Below are positions 1-10,067 of a stretch of 64,000 bases of DNA, piece after piece. The notes beneath the pieces were generated by a model. It saw only the letters and a program-made list of their open reading frames with translations, was not told the DNA's origin and made no database searches. The position numbers were made by a program, and so were the translations under genes. Within the stretch, counting starts at the first letter, position 1, and every line of letters starts with the position of its first letter. Location of the stretch: assembly GCA_038025085.1 (NCBI GenBank), contig CM076148.1, forward strand, positions 2,501 through 66,500. The letters run 5' to 3'. The stretch is from Tetragonia tetragonoides. Taxonomy: Eukaryota > Streptophyta > Magnoliopsida > Caryophyllales > Aizoaceae.

Positions 1-1059
1 CCTAAACCCTAAACCCTAAACCCTAAACCCTAAACCCTAAACCCTAAACCCTAAACCCTAAACCCTAAACCCTAAACCCTAAACCCTAAACCCTAAACCC
101 TAAACCCTAAACCCTAAACCCTAAACCCTAAACCCTAAACCCTAAACCCTAAACCCTAAACCCTAAACCCTAAACCCTAAACCCTAAACCCTAAACCCTA
201 AACCCTAAACCCTAAACCCTAAACCCTAAACCCTAAACCCTAAACCCTAAACCCTAAACCCTAAACCCTAAACCCTAAACCCTAAACCCTAAACCCTAAA
301 CCCTAAACCCTAAACCCTAAACCCTAAACCCTAAACCCTAAACCCTAAACCCTAAACCCTAAACCCTAAACCCTAAACCCTAAACCCTAAACCCTAAACC
401 CTAAACCCTAAACCCTAAACCCTAAACCCTAAACCCTAAACCCTAAACCCTAAACCCTAAACCCTAAACCCTAAACCCTAAACCCTAAACCCTAAACCCT
501 AAACCCTAAACCCTAAACCCTAAACCCTAAACCCTAAACCCTAAACCCCTGAACCCCTGAACCCTAAACCCTAAACCCTAAACCCTAAACCCTAAACCCC
601 TGAACCCCTGAACCCTAAACCCTAAACCCTAAACCCTAAAACCCTAAACCCTAAACCCTAAACCCTAAACCCTAAACCCTAAACCCTAAACCCTGAACCC
701 TAAACCCTGAACCCTAAACCCCGAACCCTAAACCCCGAACCCTAAACCCTAAACCCTAAACCCTAAACCCTAAACCCTAAACCCTAAACCCTAAACCCTA
801 AACCCTAAACCCTAAACCCTGAACCCTAAACCCTGAACCCTAAACCCTGAACCCTAAACCCTAAACCCTAAACCCTAAACCCTAAACCCTAAACCCTAAA
901 CCCTAAACCCTAAACCCTAAACCCTAAACCCTAAACCCTAAACCCTAAACCCTAAACCCTAAACCCTAAACCCTAAACCCTAAACCCTAAACCCTAAACC
1001 CTAAACCCTAAACCCTAAACCCTAAACCCTAAACCCTAAACCCTAAACCCTAAACCCTA
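1..1059. repeat. Telomere, plant-type (CCCTAAA)n
   Basis: This is a tandem array of the heptamer CCCTAAA, the C-rich strand of the plant telomere TTTAGGG. It starts at the first base, so the window begins at or very near the chromosome end. Bases 1-545 and 852-1054 are perfect repeats by eye, with a variant-rich patch between them. The last full heptamer is 1048-1054, and a partial CCCTA (1055-1059) runs directly into the satellite. Telomerase adds this repeat and it caps the chromosome. The only real alternative would be a large interstitial telomeric array, which the position at the end of the sequence argues against. Confidence 0.98.
546..851. repeat. Variant telomere repeats inside the telomere
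   Basis: Degenerate telomere units cluster here. CCCCTGAA occurs twice in a row at 546-561 and twice again at 597-612, with five normal heptamers between, so the pair is itself repeated at a 51 bp spacing. A CCCTAAAA lies near 634-641. CCCTGAA at 691-697 and 705-711, and CCCCGAA at 719-725 and 733-739, alternate with normal heptamers in 14 bp dimers. The CCCTGAA/CCCTAAA alternation returns at 817-851. Perfect repeats resume on the centromere side, which is unusual because variants normally increase inward. Confidence 0.95.
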
Positions 1060-4000
1060 TTCATGGATTTTAGTTTTTCATCCGATTGGCCTAAAACTTT
1101 GCAGGGTCATATAAATCGACAAAATAACAACTATAATTCTTGTGGTACGCAATGAATTGTTACAGATAAGGAGTTGCCGAGTCTCGGATTACAGCTCGCG
1201 AGAGAAGGCGCCCTATTCATGGATTTTAGTTTTTCATTCGTTTGGCCTATTACTTTGCAGGGTCATATAAATCGACAAAATAAGCAATTTTAATTCTTGT
1301 GGTACCCTATTAATCCCTACAGATAAGGAGTTGCTGGGTCTGGGATTACAACTCGCGAGAGAAGGCGCCCTATTCATGGATTTTATTTTTTCATTCGATT
1401 GGCCTAATATTTTGCAGGGTCATATAAATCGACAAAATGAGCAACTTTAATTTTTGTGGTACCGTGTGAATCCCAATGAGTAAGGAGTTGTCGCGTCTCG
1501 CTTTACAGCTCGCGAGAGAAGGCGCCCTATACATGCATTTTTTTTTTCATCCGATTGGCATAAAATTTTGCAGGGTCATATAAATCGACAAAATAAGCAA
1601 TTTTAATTCTTGTGGTACCCTATGAATCCCTAAGAATAAGGACTTGCCGCGTCTCGGATTACAGCTCGCGAGACAAGGCGCCCAATTCATGGATTTTAGT
1701 TTTTCATCTGATTGGCCTAAAATTTTGCAGGGTCATATAAAACGACAAAATAAAACTTTAATTCTTGTGGTACCCTATGAATCCTTACAGATAAGGAGTT
1801 GCCGAGTATCGGATTACAGCTAGCGAGAAAAGGCGTCCTTGTCATGGATTTTAGTTTTTCATCCGATTGGCCTAAAATTTTACAGGGTCATATAAATCGA
1901 CAAAATAAGCAACTTTTCTTCTTGAGGTACCCTATGAATCCTTACAGATAAAGAGTAGCCGGGTCACGGATTACGTCTCGCGAGAGAAGGCACCCTTTTC
2001 ATGGATTTTAGTTTTTCATCCGATTGGCCTAATATTTTATAGGGTCATATAAATCGACCAAATAAGCAACTTTAGTTCTTGTGATACCCTATGAGTCCTT
2101 ACAGATAAGGAGTTGCCGCGTCTCGAATTACATCTCGCGAGACAAGGCGCCCTATTCATGGATTTTAGTTTTTCATTTGATTGGCCTGTAAAGTTGTAGG
2201 GTCATATAAATCGACAAAATAAGCAACTTTAATTCTCGTTGTACCCTATGAATCCTTACAGATAAGGAGTTGTCGCGTCTCGTTTTACAGCTCGCGAGAG
2301 GAGACTCGTTTTTCATGGATTTTAGTTTTTCATCCAATTGGCATAAAATATTACAGGGTCATATAAATCGACAAAATAAGCAACTTTAATTCTTGTGGTA
2401 CCGTAAGAATCCCAACGAGTAAGGAGTTGCCGAGTCTCGCTTTAGAGCTCGCGAGAGAAGTCGCCCAATTCATGGATTAGTTTTTCATCCGATTGGCCTA
2501 AAATTTCGCAGGGTCATATTTATCGATTAAATAAGAAACTTTCATTCTTGTGGTACCCTATTAATCCCTACAGAAAAGGAGTTGCTGGGTCTCGGATTAC
2601 AACTCGCGAGAGGGAAGGCGCCCTATTCATGGATTTTAGTCTTTCATCCGATTGGCCTAAAATTTTACAGGGTCATATAAATTGATAAAATAAGCAACTT
2701 TAATTCTTGTGGTACCCTATGAATCCCAACGTGTAAGGAGTTGCCGCGTCTCGGATTACAGCTCGCGAGACACGGCGCCCTATTCATGAATTGTAGTTTT
2801 TCATCCGATTGGCCAAAATTTTTGCAGGGTCATATAAATCGACAAAATAAGCAACATTAATTCTTGTGGTACGATATGAATCCTTACAGATAAGGAGTTG
2901 CCGAGTCTCGGCTTGCAGCTCGCGAGACAAGGCGCCCTTTTCATGGATTTTAGTTTTTCATACGATTGGCCTAAAAATTTGCAGGGTCATATAAATAGAC
3001 AAAGTAAGCAACTTTAGTTCTTGTGGTACCCTATGAATCCTTATAGATAAGGAGTTATCGAGTCTCGGACTACAGATCGCAAGAGAAGGCGCCCTTTTCG
3101 TGGATTTTAGTTTTTCATCCGATTGACCTAAAATTTTGCAGGGTTATATAAGTCGGCAAAATAAGCAACTTTAATTCTGGTGGTACCGTAAGAATCCCAA
3201 CGAATAAGGAGTTGCCGCGTCTCGTTTTAGAGCTCGCGAGAGAAGGCGCCTTATTCATGGATTTTAGTTTTCATCTGATTGGCCAGAAGTTTTGTAGGGT
3301 CATATAAATCGACCAAATAAACAACTTTAATTCTTGTGGTACCCTATTAATCCCTACAGATAGGAGTTGCTAGGTCTCGGATTACATCTCGCGAGAGAAG
3401 GCGCCCTAATCATGGATTTTAGCTTTTCATCCGATTGGCCTAAAATTTTGCAGGGACATATAAACCGATAAAATAAGCAACTTTAAATCTTGTGGTACCC
3501 TATAAATCCCAATGAGTAAGGAGTTGCCGCGTCTCGGATTACAGCTCGTGAGACAAGGCGCCGTATTCATGGACTTTAATTTTCCATCTGATTGGCCTGT
3601 AACGTAGGCTCATATAAATCGTCAAAATAAGCAACTTTAGTTCTTGTGGTACCCTATGAATCCATACAGATAAGGAGTTGTCGCGTCTCGTTTTACATCT
3701 CGCGAAAGGAGGCGCGTTATTCATGGATTTTGGTTTTTCAAAGAATTGGCCTAAAATTTTGCAGGGTCATACTAATCGACAAAATAAGCAACTTTAATTC
3801 TTGTGGTATCGTATGAATCCGAACGAGTAAGAAGTTGCCGCGTCTAGCTTTAGAGCTCGCAAGAGAAGGCGCCCTATTCATGGATTTTAGTTTTTACTCC
3901 GATTGGCCTAAAATTTTGCAGGGTCATATAAATCGACAAAATAAGCAACTATAATTCTTGTGGTACTGTATGAATCCCAACGATTAAGGAGTTGTTGCGT

Positions 4001-5217
4001 CTCACTTTACAGCTCGCGAGAAAAGGCGCCCTATACATGGATTTTTGTTTTTCATCCGATTGGCATAAAAATTTGCAGGTCATATAAATCGACAAAATAA
4101 GCAACTATAATTCTTGTGGTACGCTATGAATCCTTACACATAAGGAGTTGCCGAGTCTTGGATTACAGCTCGGGAGAGAAGGCGCCCTTCTCATGAATAT
4201 TAGTTTTTCATTCGATTGGCCTAAAATTTTGCAGGGTCATATAAATCGACAAAATAAGAAACTTTAATTCTTAAGGTACCCTATGAATCCTTATAGATAA
4301 GGAGTTGTCGCGTCTCGTTTTACAGCTCCCGAGAGGAGGCGCGTTATTCATGGATTTTAGTTTTTCATCCGATTGGCCTAAAAAATTTGCAGGGTTACAT
4401 AAATTGACAAAATAAGCAAGTTTAATTCTTGTCGTACCGTAAGAATTCCAACGAGTAAGGAGTTTCCGCGTCTCGCTTTAGAGCTCGCGAGGGAAGGCGC
4501 CTTATTCATGGATTTTAGTTTTTCATGCGATTGGCCTAAAATTTTGTAGGGTCATATAAATCGACAAAATAAGCAACTTTAATTCTTGTGGTACCCTATT
4601 AATCCCTACAGATAAGGAGTTGCTAGGTCTCGGATTACATCTCGCGAGAGAAGGCGCCCTATTCATGGATTTTAGTTTTTCATCCGATTGGCCTAATATT
4701 TTGCAGGGTCATATAAATTTATAAAATAAGCAACTTTAATTGTTGTGGTACCCTATGAATCCTAATGAGTAAGGAGTTGTCGTGTCTCGGATTACAGCTC
4801 GTGAGACAAGGCGCCGTATTCATGGATTTTAGTTTTTCATCCGATTGGCCTGTAAATTTGTAGGGTCATATAAATCGTCAAAATAAGCAACTTTAGTTCT
4901 TGTGGTACCCTATGAATCCCAACGAGTAAGGAGTTGCCGCGTCTCGGATTACAACTCGCGAGAGAAGGCGCCCTATTCGTGGATTTTTAGTTTTTCATCC
5001 GATTGGCCTAAACTTTTGCATGGTCATATAAATCGACAAAATAAGCAACTTTAATTCTTGTGGTACCCTATGAATCCCAACGAGTAAGGAGTTGTTGCGT
5101 CTCGGATTACAGCTCGCGAGAGAAGTCACCTTATTCAGAGATTTTAGTTTTTCATCCGATTGGACTAAAATTTTGCAGGGTCATATAAATCGACAAAATA
5201 AGCAACTTTAATTCTTT
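1060..5217 (+). repeat. Subtelomeric 157 bp satellite, forward block 1 (distal)
   Basis: This is a head-to-tail tandem satellite. Monomer starts (TTCATGG) fall at 1060, 1216, 1373 and 1530, giving a period of 156-157 bp. Landmarks along the monomer are TTCATGGATTTTAG at 1-14, GCAGGGTCATATAAATCGAC at about 42-61, the palindrome GGTACC at 86-91, CTCGCGAG at 137-144 and GGCGCC at 149-154. Two monomer flavours alternate: one with GGATTACAGCTC followed by GAGAAGGCGCCC, the other with CTTTACAGCTC or TTTTACAGCTC followed by GAGGAGGCGCG. The stretch from 1060 to about 4600 closely matches the reverse complement of 14.58-19.68 kb. I see no gene in it. Confidence 0.96.
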
Positions 5218-5654
5218 AGGGACCTTCTCTCGCGAGCTGTAATCCGAGACCCGGCATATCCTTACTCGTTGGGATTCATAGGGTACCACAAGAATTAAAG
5301 TTGCTTATTTTGTCGATTTATCTGACCCTGCAAAATTTTAGGCCAATCGGATGAAAAACTAAAATCTATGAATGGGGCGCCTTTTCTCGCGAGCTGTAAT
5401 CCGAGACTAGTCAACTCCTTAATCTTTGAGATTCATAGGGTACCACAAGAATTAAAGCTGCTTATTTTGTCGTTTTATATGACCCTGCAAATATTTAGGC
5501 CAATCGGATGAAAAACTAAAATCCATTAATAGGGCGCCTTGTCTCGCGAGCTGTAATCCGAGACCTAGCAACTCCTTATCTGTAGGGATTAATAGGGTAC
5601 CATAAGAATTAAAGTTGCTTATTTTGTCGATTTATATGACCCTACAAAATTTTA
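4908..5654 (+). repeat. Segmental duplication carrying the inversion junction (copy 1)
   Basis: This segment is nearly identical to 9321-10067 at a constant offset of 4413 bp. It includes rare shared features: GGATTTTTAG with an extra T, AGAAGTCACCTTATTCAGAG, and the flip TTCTTTAGGGACC. Differences I saw are few, for example GACTAGTC here against GACTCGTC there. Similarity falls off on the left near 4908 and on the right at 5654. A private orientation junction shared by both copies means they derive from one event followed by copying. Confidence 0.9.
5218..5654 (-). repeat. Satellite, short inverted block
   Basis: Monomer orientation flips exactly at 5217/5218. The forward monomer breaks off after AATTCTT and is followed by TAGGGACCTTCTCTCGCGAG, which is the reverse-strand end of a monomer. 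About 2.8 monomers run in reverse. At 5654/5655 the sequence returns to forward through a scrambled junction (ATTTTACTTTTGTACAGCTC) containing a partial, duplicated GATTACAGCTCGCGAG box. The segment and its left breakpoint reappear almost unchanged at 9631-10067. Confidence 0.93.
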
Positions 5655-8600
5655 CTTTTGTACAGCTCGCGATTACAGCTCGCGAGAAAAGGCGCCCCAT
5701 TCATAGATTTTAGTTTTTCATCCGATTGGCCTAAAATTTTGCAGGGTCAGATAAATCGACAAAAAAAAAACAACTTAAATTCATTTGGTACCCTATGAAT
5801 ACTTACACATAAAGAGTTGCTGAGTCTCGGATTACAGCTCGCGAGAGGAGGCGCGCTATTCATGGATTTTAGTTTTTCATCCGATTGCCCTAAAATTTTG
5901 CAGGGTCATATAAATCGACAAAATAAGCAAGTTTAATTCTTGTGGTACCGCATGAATCCAAACGAGTAAGGAGTTGCCGAATCTCGCTTTACAACTCGCG
6001 AGAGCAGGCGCGCTATTCATGGATTTTTGTTTTTCATCCGATTGGCCTAAAATTTTGCAGGGTCATAAAACATGACAAAATAAGCAACTTTAATTCTTGT
6101 GGTACCCTATGAATCCTTACAGATAAGGAGTTGCCGCGTCTCGCTTTACAGCTCGCGAGAAGAGGCGCACTATTCATGGATTTTAGTTTTTCATCCGATT
6201 GGCCTAAAATTTTGCAGGGTCATATAAATCGACAAAATAAGAAACTTTAATTATTGTGGTACCGTATGAATCCCAACGAGTAAGGAGTTGCCGCGTCTCG
6301 TTTTACAGCTCGCGAGAGGAGGCACGCTATTCATGGATTTTTGTTTTTCATCCGATTGGCCTAAAATTTTGAAGCGACATATAAATCGACAAAATAAGCC
6401 ACTTTAATTCTTGAGGTACCCTATGAATCCCAATGAGTAAGGAGTTGCCGCGTCTCGGATTACAGCTCACGAGAGAAGGCGCCTTTTCATGGATTTTAGT
6501 TTATCATCCGATTGGCCTAAAATTTGGTAGGGTCATATAAATCGACAAAATAAGAAACTTTAATTCTTGTAGTACCCTATGAATCATTACAGATAAGGAG
6601 TTTCCCAGTCTCGCTTTGCAGCTCGCGAAAGGAGGCGCGCTATTCATGGATTTTAGTTTTTCATCCGATTGGCCTAAAATTTTGCAGGGTCATATAAATG
6701 GAAAAAATAAGCATCTTTAATTCTTGTGGTACCCTATGAATCCCAACGAGTAAGGAGTTACCGCGTCTCGGTTTACAGCTCGCGAGCGAAGGCGCCCAAT
6801 TCGTGGATTTTAGTTTTTCATCCGATTGGCCTAAAATTTTGCAGAGTCATATAAATCGACCAAATAAGCAACTTTAATTCTTGTGGTACCCTATGAATCC
6901 CAACGAGTAAGGAGTTGTCGCGCCTTGGATTACAGCTAGCGAGAGAATGCGCCCTATTCAGGGATTTTAGTTTTTCATCCGATTGACCTAAAATTTTGCA
7001 GCGTCATATAAATCGACAAAATAAGCAACTTTAATTCTTGAGGTACCCTATGAATGCCAACGAATAAGGAGTTGTCGCGTCTCGGATTACAGCTCGCTTG
7101 AGAAGGCGTCCGATTCATCGATTTTAGATTTTCATCCGATTGGTCAAAAATTTTGCAGGGTCATATATATCGACAAAACAAGCAAATTTAATTCTTGTTG
7201 TACCCAATGAATCCCAACGAGTAAGGAGTTGCCGCGTCTCGGATTACAGGTCGCGAGAGAAGTCGCCCAATTCATAGATTTTAGTTTTTCATCCGATTGG
7301 CCTAAATTTTTGCAGGGTCATATAAATCGACAAAATAAGCAAGTTTTGTTCTTTTGGTACCCAATAAATCCTTACAGATAAGGCGTTGCCGAGTCTCGGA
7401 TTACAGCTCGCGAAAGAAGGCGCCCTTTTCATGGATTTTAGTTTTTCAACCGATTGGCATAAAATTTTGCAGGGTCATATAAATCGACAAAATAAGCATC
7501 TTTTATTCTTTTGGTACCCAACGAATCCTTACAGATAAGGTGTTGCCGAGTCTCGGATTACAGCTCGCGAGAGAAGGCGCCCTTTTCATGGATTTTAGTT
7601 TTTCAACCGATTGGCCTAAAATTTTGTTCGGTCATATAAATCGACAAAATAAGCAACTTTAATTCTTTTGGTACCCTACGAATCATTACAGATAAGGAGT
7701 TGTCGCGTCTCGCTTTACAACTCGCGAGAGGAGGCGCGCTCTTCATGGACTTTAGTTTTTCATCAGATTGGCCTAAAATTTTGCAGGGTCAAATAAATCG
7801 ACAAAATAAGCAACTCTACTTCTTGTGGTACCCTATGAATCCCAACGAGTAAAGAGTTGCCGAGTCTCGGATTACAGCTCGCGAGAGAAGGTGCCCTTTT
7901 CAGGGATTTTAGTTCTTCATCCGATTAGCCTAAAATTTTGTTGGGTCAAATAAATCGACATAATAAGCAACATTAATTCTTGTGGTACCCTATGAATCAT
8001 TACATATAAGGAGTTGTCGCGTGTCGCTTTACGGCTCGCGAGAGGAGGCGAGTTATTCATGGATTTAGTTTTTCATCAGATTGGACTAAAATTTTGCAGG
8101 GTCATATAAATCGACAAAATAAGCAACTTTAAGTCTTGTGGTACCCTATGAATGCCAACGAGTAAGGAGTTGACGCGTCTCGGATTACAGCTCGCGTGAG
8201 AAGGCAGCGCCCTATTCATCGATTTTAGATGTTCATCCGATTGGCCTAAAATTTTGCAGGGTCATATAAATAGACAAAACAAGAAACTTTAATTTTTGTG
8301 GTACCCTATGAATCCCAACGAGTAAGGAGTTGCCGGGTCTCGGATTACAACTCGAGAGGGAAGGCGCCCTATTCATCGATTTTAGTTTTTCATCCGATTG
8401 GCCTAAAATTTTGCAGGGTCATATAAATTAACAAAATAAGCAACTCTAATTCTTGTGGTACCCTATGAATCCCAACGAGTAAGGAGTTTCCGCGTCTCGG
8501 ATTATAGCTCGCGAGAGAAGGCGCCCTATTCATAGATTTTAGTTTTTCATCCCATTGGCCTAAATTTTTGCAGGGTCATATAAATCGACAAAATAAGCAA

Positions 8601-9630
8601 CTTTAATTCTTTGGGTACCCAATGAATCCTTACAGATAAGGAGTTGTCGAGTCTCGGATTACAGCTCGCGAGAGAAGGCACCCTTTTCATGGATTTTAGT
8701 TTTTCATCCAATTGGCCTAAAATTTTGCAGGGTCATACATATCAACAAAATAAGCAACTTTAATTCTTGTGGTACCCTATGAATCCCAACGAGTAAGGAA
8801 TTGTCGCCTCTCGGATTACAGCTCACAAGACAAAATAAGCAACTCTAATTCTTGTGGTACCCTATGAATCCTTAAAGATAAGAAGTTGTTGAGTCTTGCT
8901 TTACAGTTCGCGAGAGAAGGCGCCCTATTCCTGGATTTTAATTTTTCACCCGATTGGCCTAAAATTTTGCAGGGTCATATAAATCGACAAAATAAGAAAC
9001 TTTAATTCTTGTGGTACCGTATGAATCCCAACGAGTAAGGTGTTGCCGCGTCTCGGATTATAGCTCGCGTGAGAAGGCAGGATTTTAGTTTTTCATCTGA
9101 ATTGCCTAAAAATTTGCAGGGTCATGTAAATCGACAAAATAAGCAACTTTAGTTCTTGTGGTACCCTATGTATCCCAACGAGTAAGGAGTTGCCGCATCT
9201 CGGATTTCAACTCGCGAGACAAGGCGCCCTATTAATTGATTTTAGTTTTTCATCCGATTGGCCTAAAATTTTGCAGGGTCATATAAATCGACAAAATAAG
9301 CAACTATAATTCTTGTGGTACCCGATGAATCCCAACGAGTAAGGAGTTGCCGCGTCTCGGATTACAACTCGCGAGAGAAGGCGCCCTATTCGTGGATTTT
9401 TAGTTTTTCATCCGATTGGCCTAAACTTTTGCATGGTCATATAAATCGACAAAATAAGCAACTTTAATTCTTGTGGTACCCTATGAATCCCAACGAGTAA
9501 GGAGTTGTTGCGTCTCGGATTACAGCTCGCGAGAGAAGTCACCTTATTCAGAGATTTTAGTTTTTCATCCGATTGGACTAAAATTTTGCAGGGTCATATA
9601 AATCGACAAAATAAGCAACTTTAATTCTTT
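5655..9630 (+). repeat. Satellite, forward block 2
   Basis: About 25 monomers run in forward orientation. The first part (about 5660-7400) matches, in reverse complement, both 11.84-13.56 kb and 16.38-17.93 kb, including a distinctive A-run monomer at 5760-5775 that appears as a T-run near 13470 and 17880. One monomer is truncated near 8830, where GCTCACAAGA joins directly to CAAAATAAGC with loss of about 86 bp. Another has lost about 20 bp near 9078. No gene is visible. Confidence 0.95.
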
Positions 9631-10067
9631 AGGGACCTTCTCTCGCGAGCTGTAATCCGAGACCCGGCATATCCTTACTCGTTGGGATTCATAGGGTACC
9701 ACAAGAATTAAAGTTGCTTATTTTGTCGATTTATCTGACCCTGCAAAATTTTAGGCCAATCGGATGAAAAACTAAAATCTATGAATGGGGCGCCTTTTCT
9801 CGCGAGCTGTAATCCGAGACTCGTCAACTCCTTAATCTTTGAGATTCATAGGGTACCACAAGAATTAAAGCTGCTTATTTTGTCGTTTTATATGACCCTG
9901 CAAATATTTAGGCCAATCGGATGAAAAACTAAAATCCATTAATAGGGCGCCTTGTCTCGCGAGCTGTAATCCGAGACCTAGCAACTCCTTATCTGTAGGG
10001 ATTAATAGGGTACCATAAGAATTAAAGTTGCTTATTTTGTCGATTTATATGACCCTACAAAATTTTA
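9321..10067 (+). repeat. Segmental duplication carrying the inversion junction (copy 2)
   Basis: This is the second copy of the 4908-5654 segment, including the forward-to-reverse flip at 9630/9631. Here the reverse orientation does not switch back but continues for about 31 kb. The right end of the shared segment (CCTACAAAATTTTA) passes directly into monomers that are inverted copies of about 4560 downwards. Confidence 0.9.

Noticed and set aside
5211..5225. A telomere-like TTTAGGG at the inversion junction, suggesting an old telomere fusion
   Set aside because: The heptamer forms from the forward AATTCTT meeting the reverse monomer's own TAGGG (as in AATAGGGCGCC). Only one unit exists and its parts are explained by ordinary monomers, so no fused telomere is needed.
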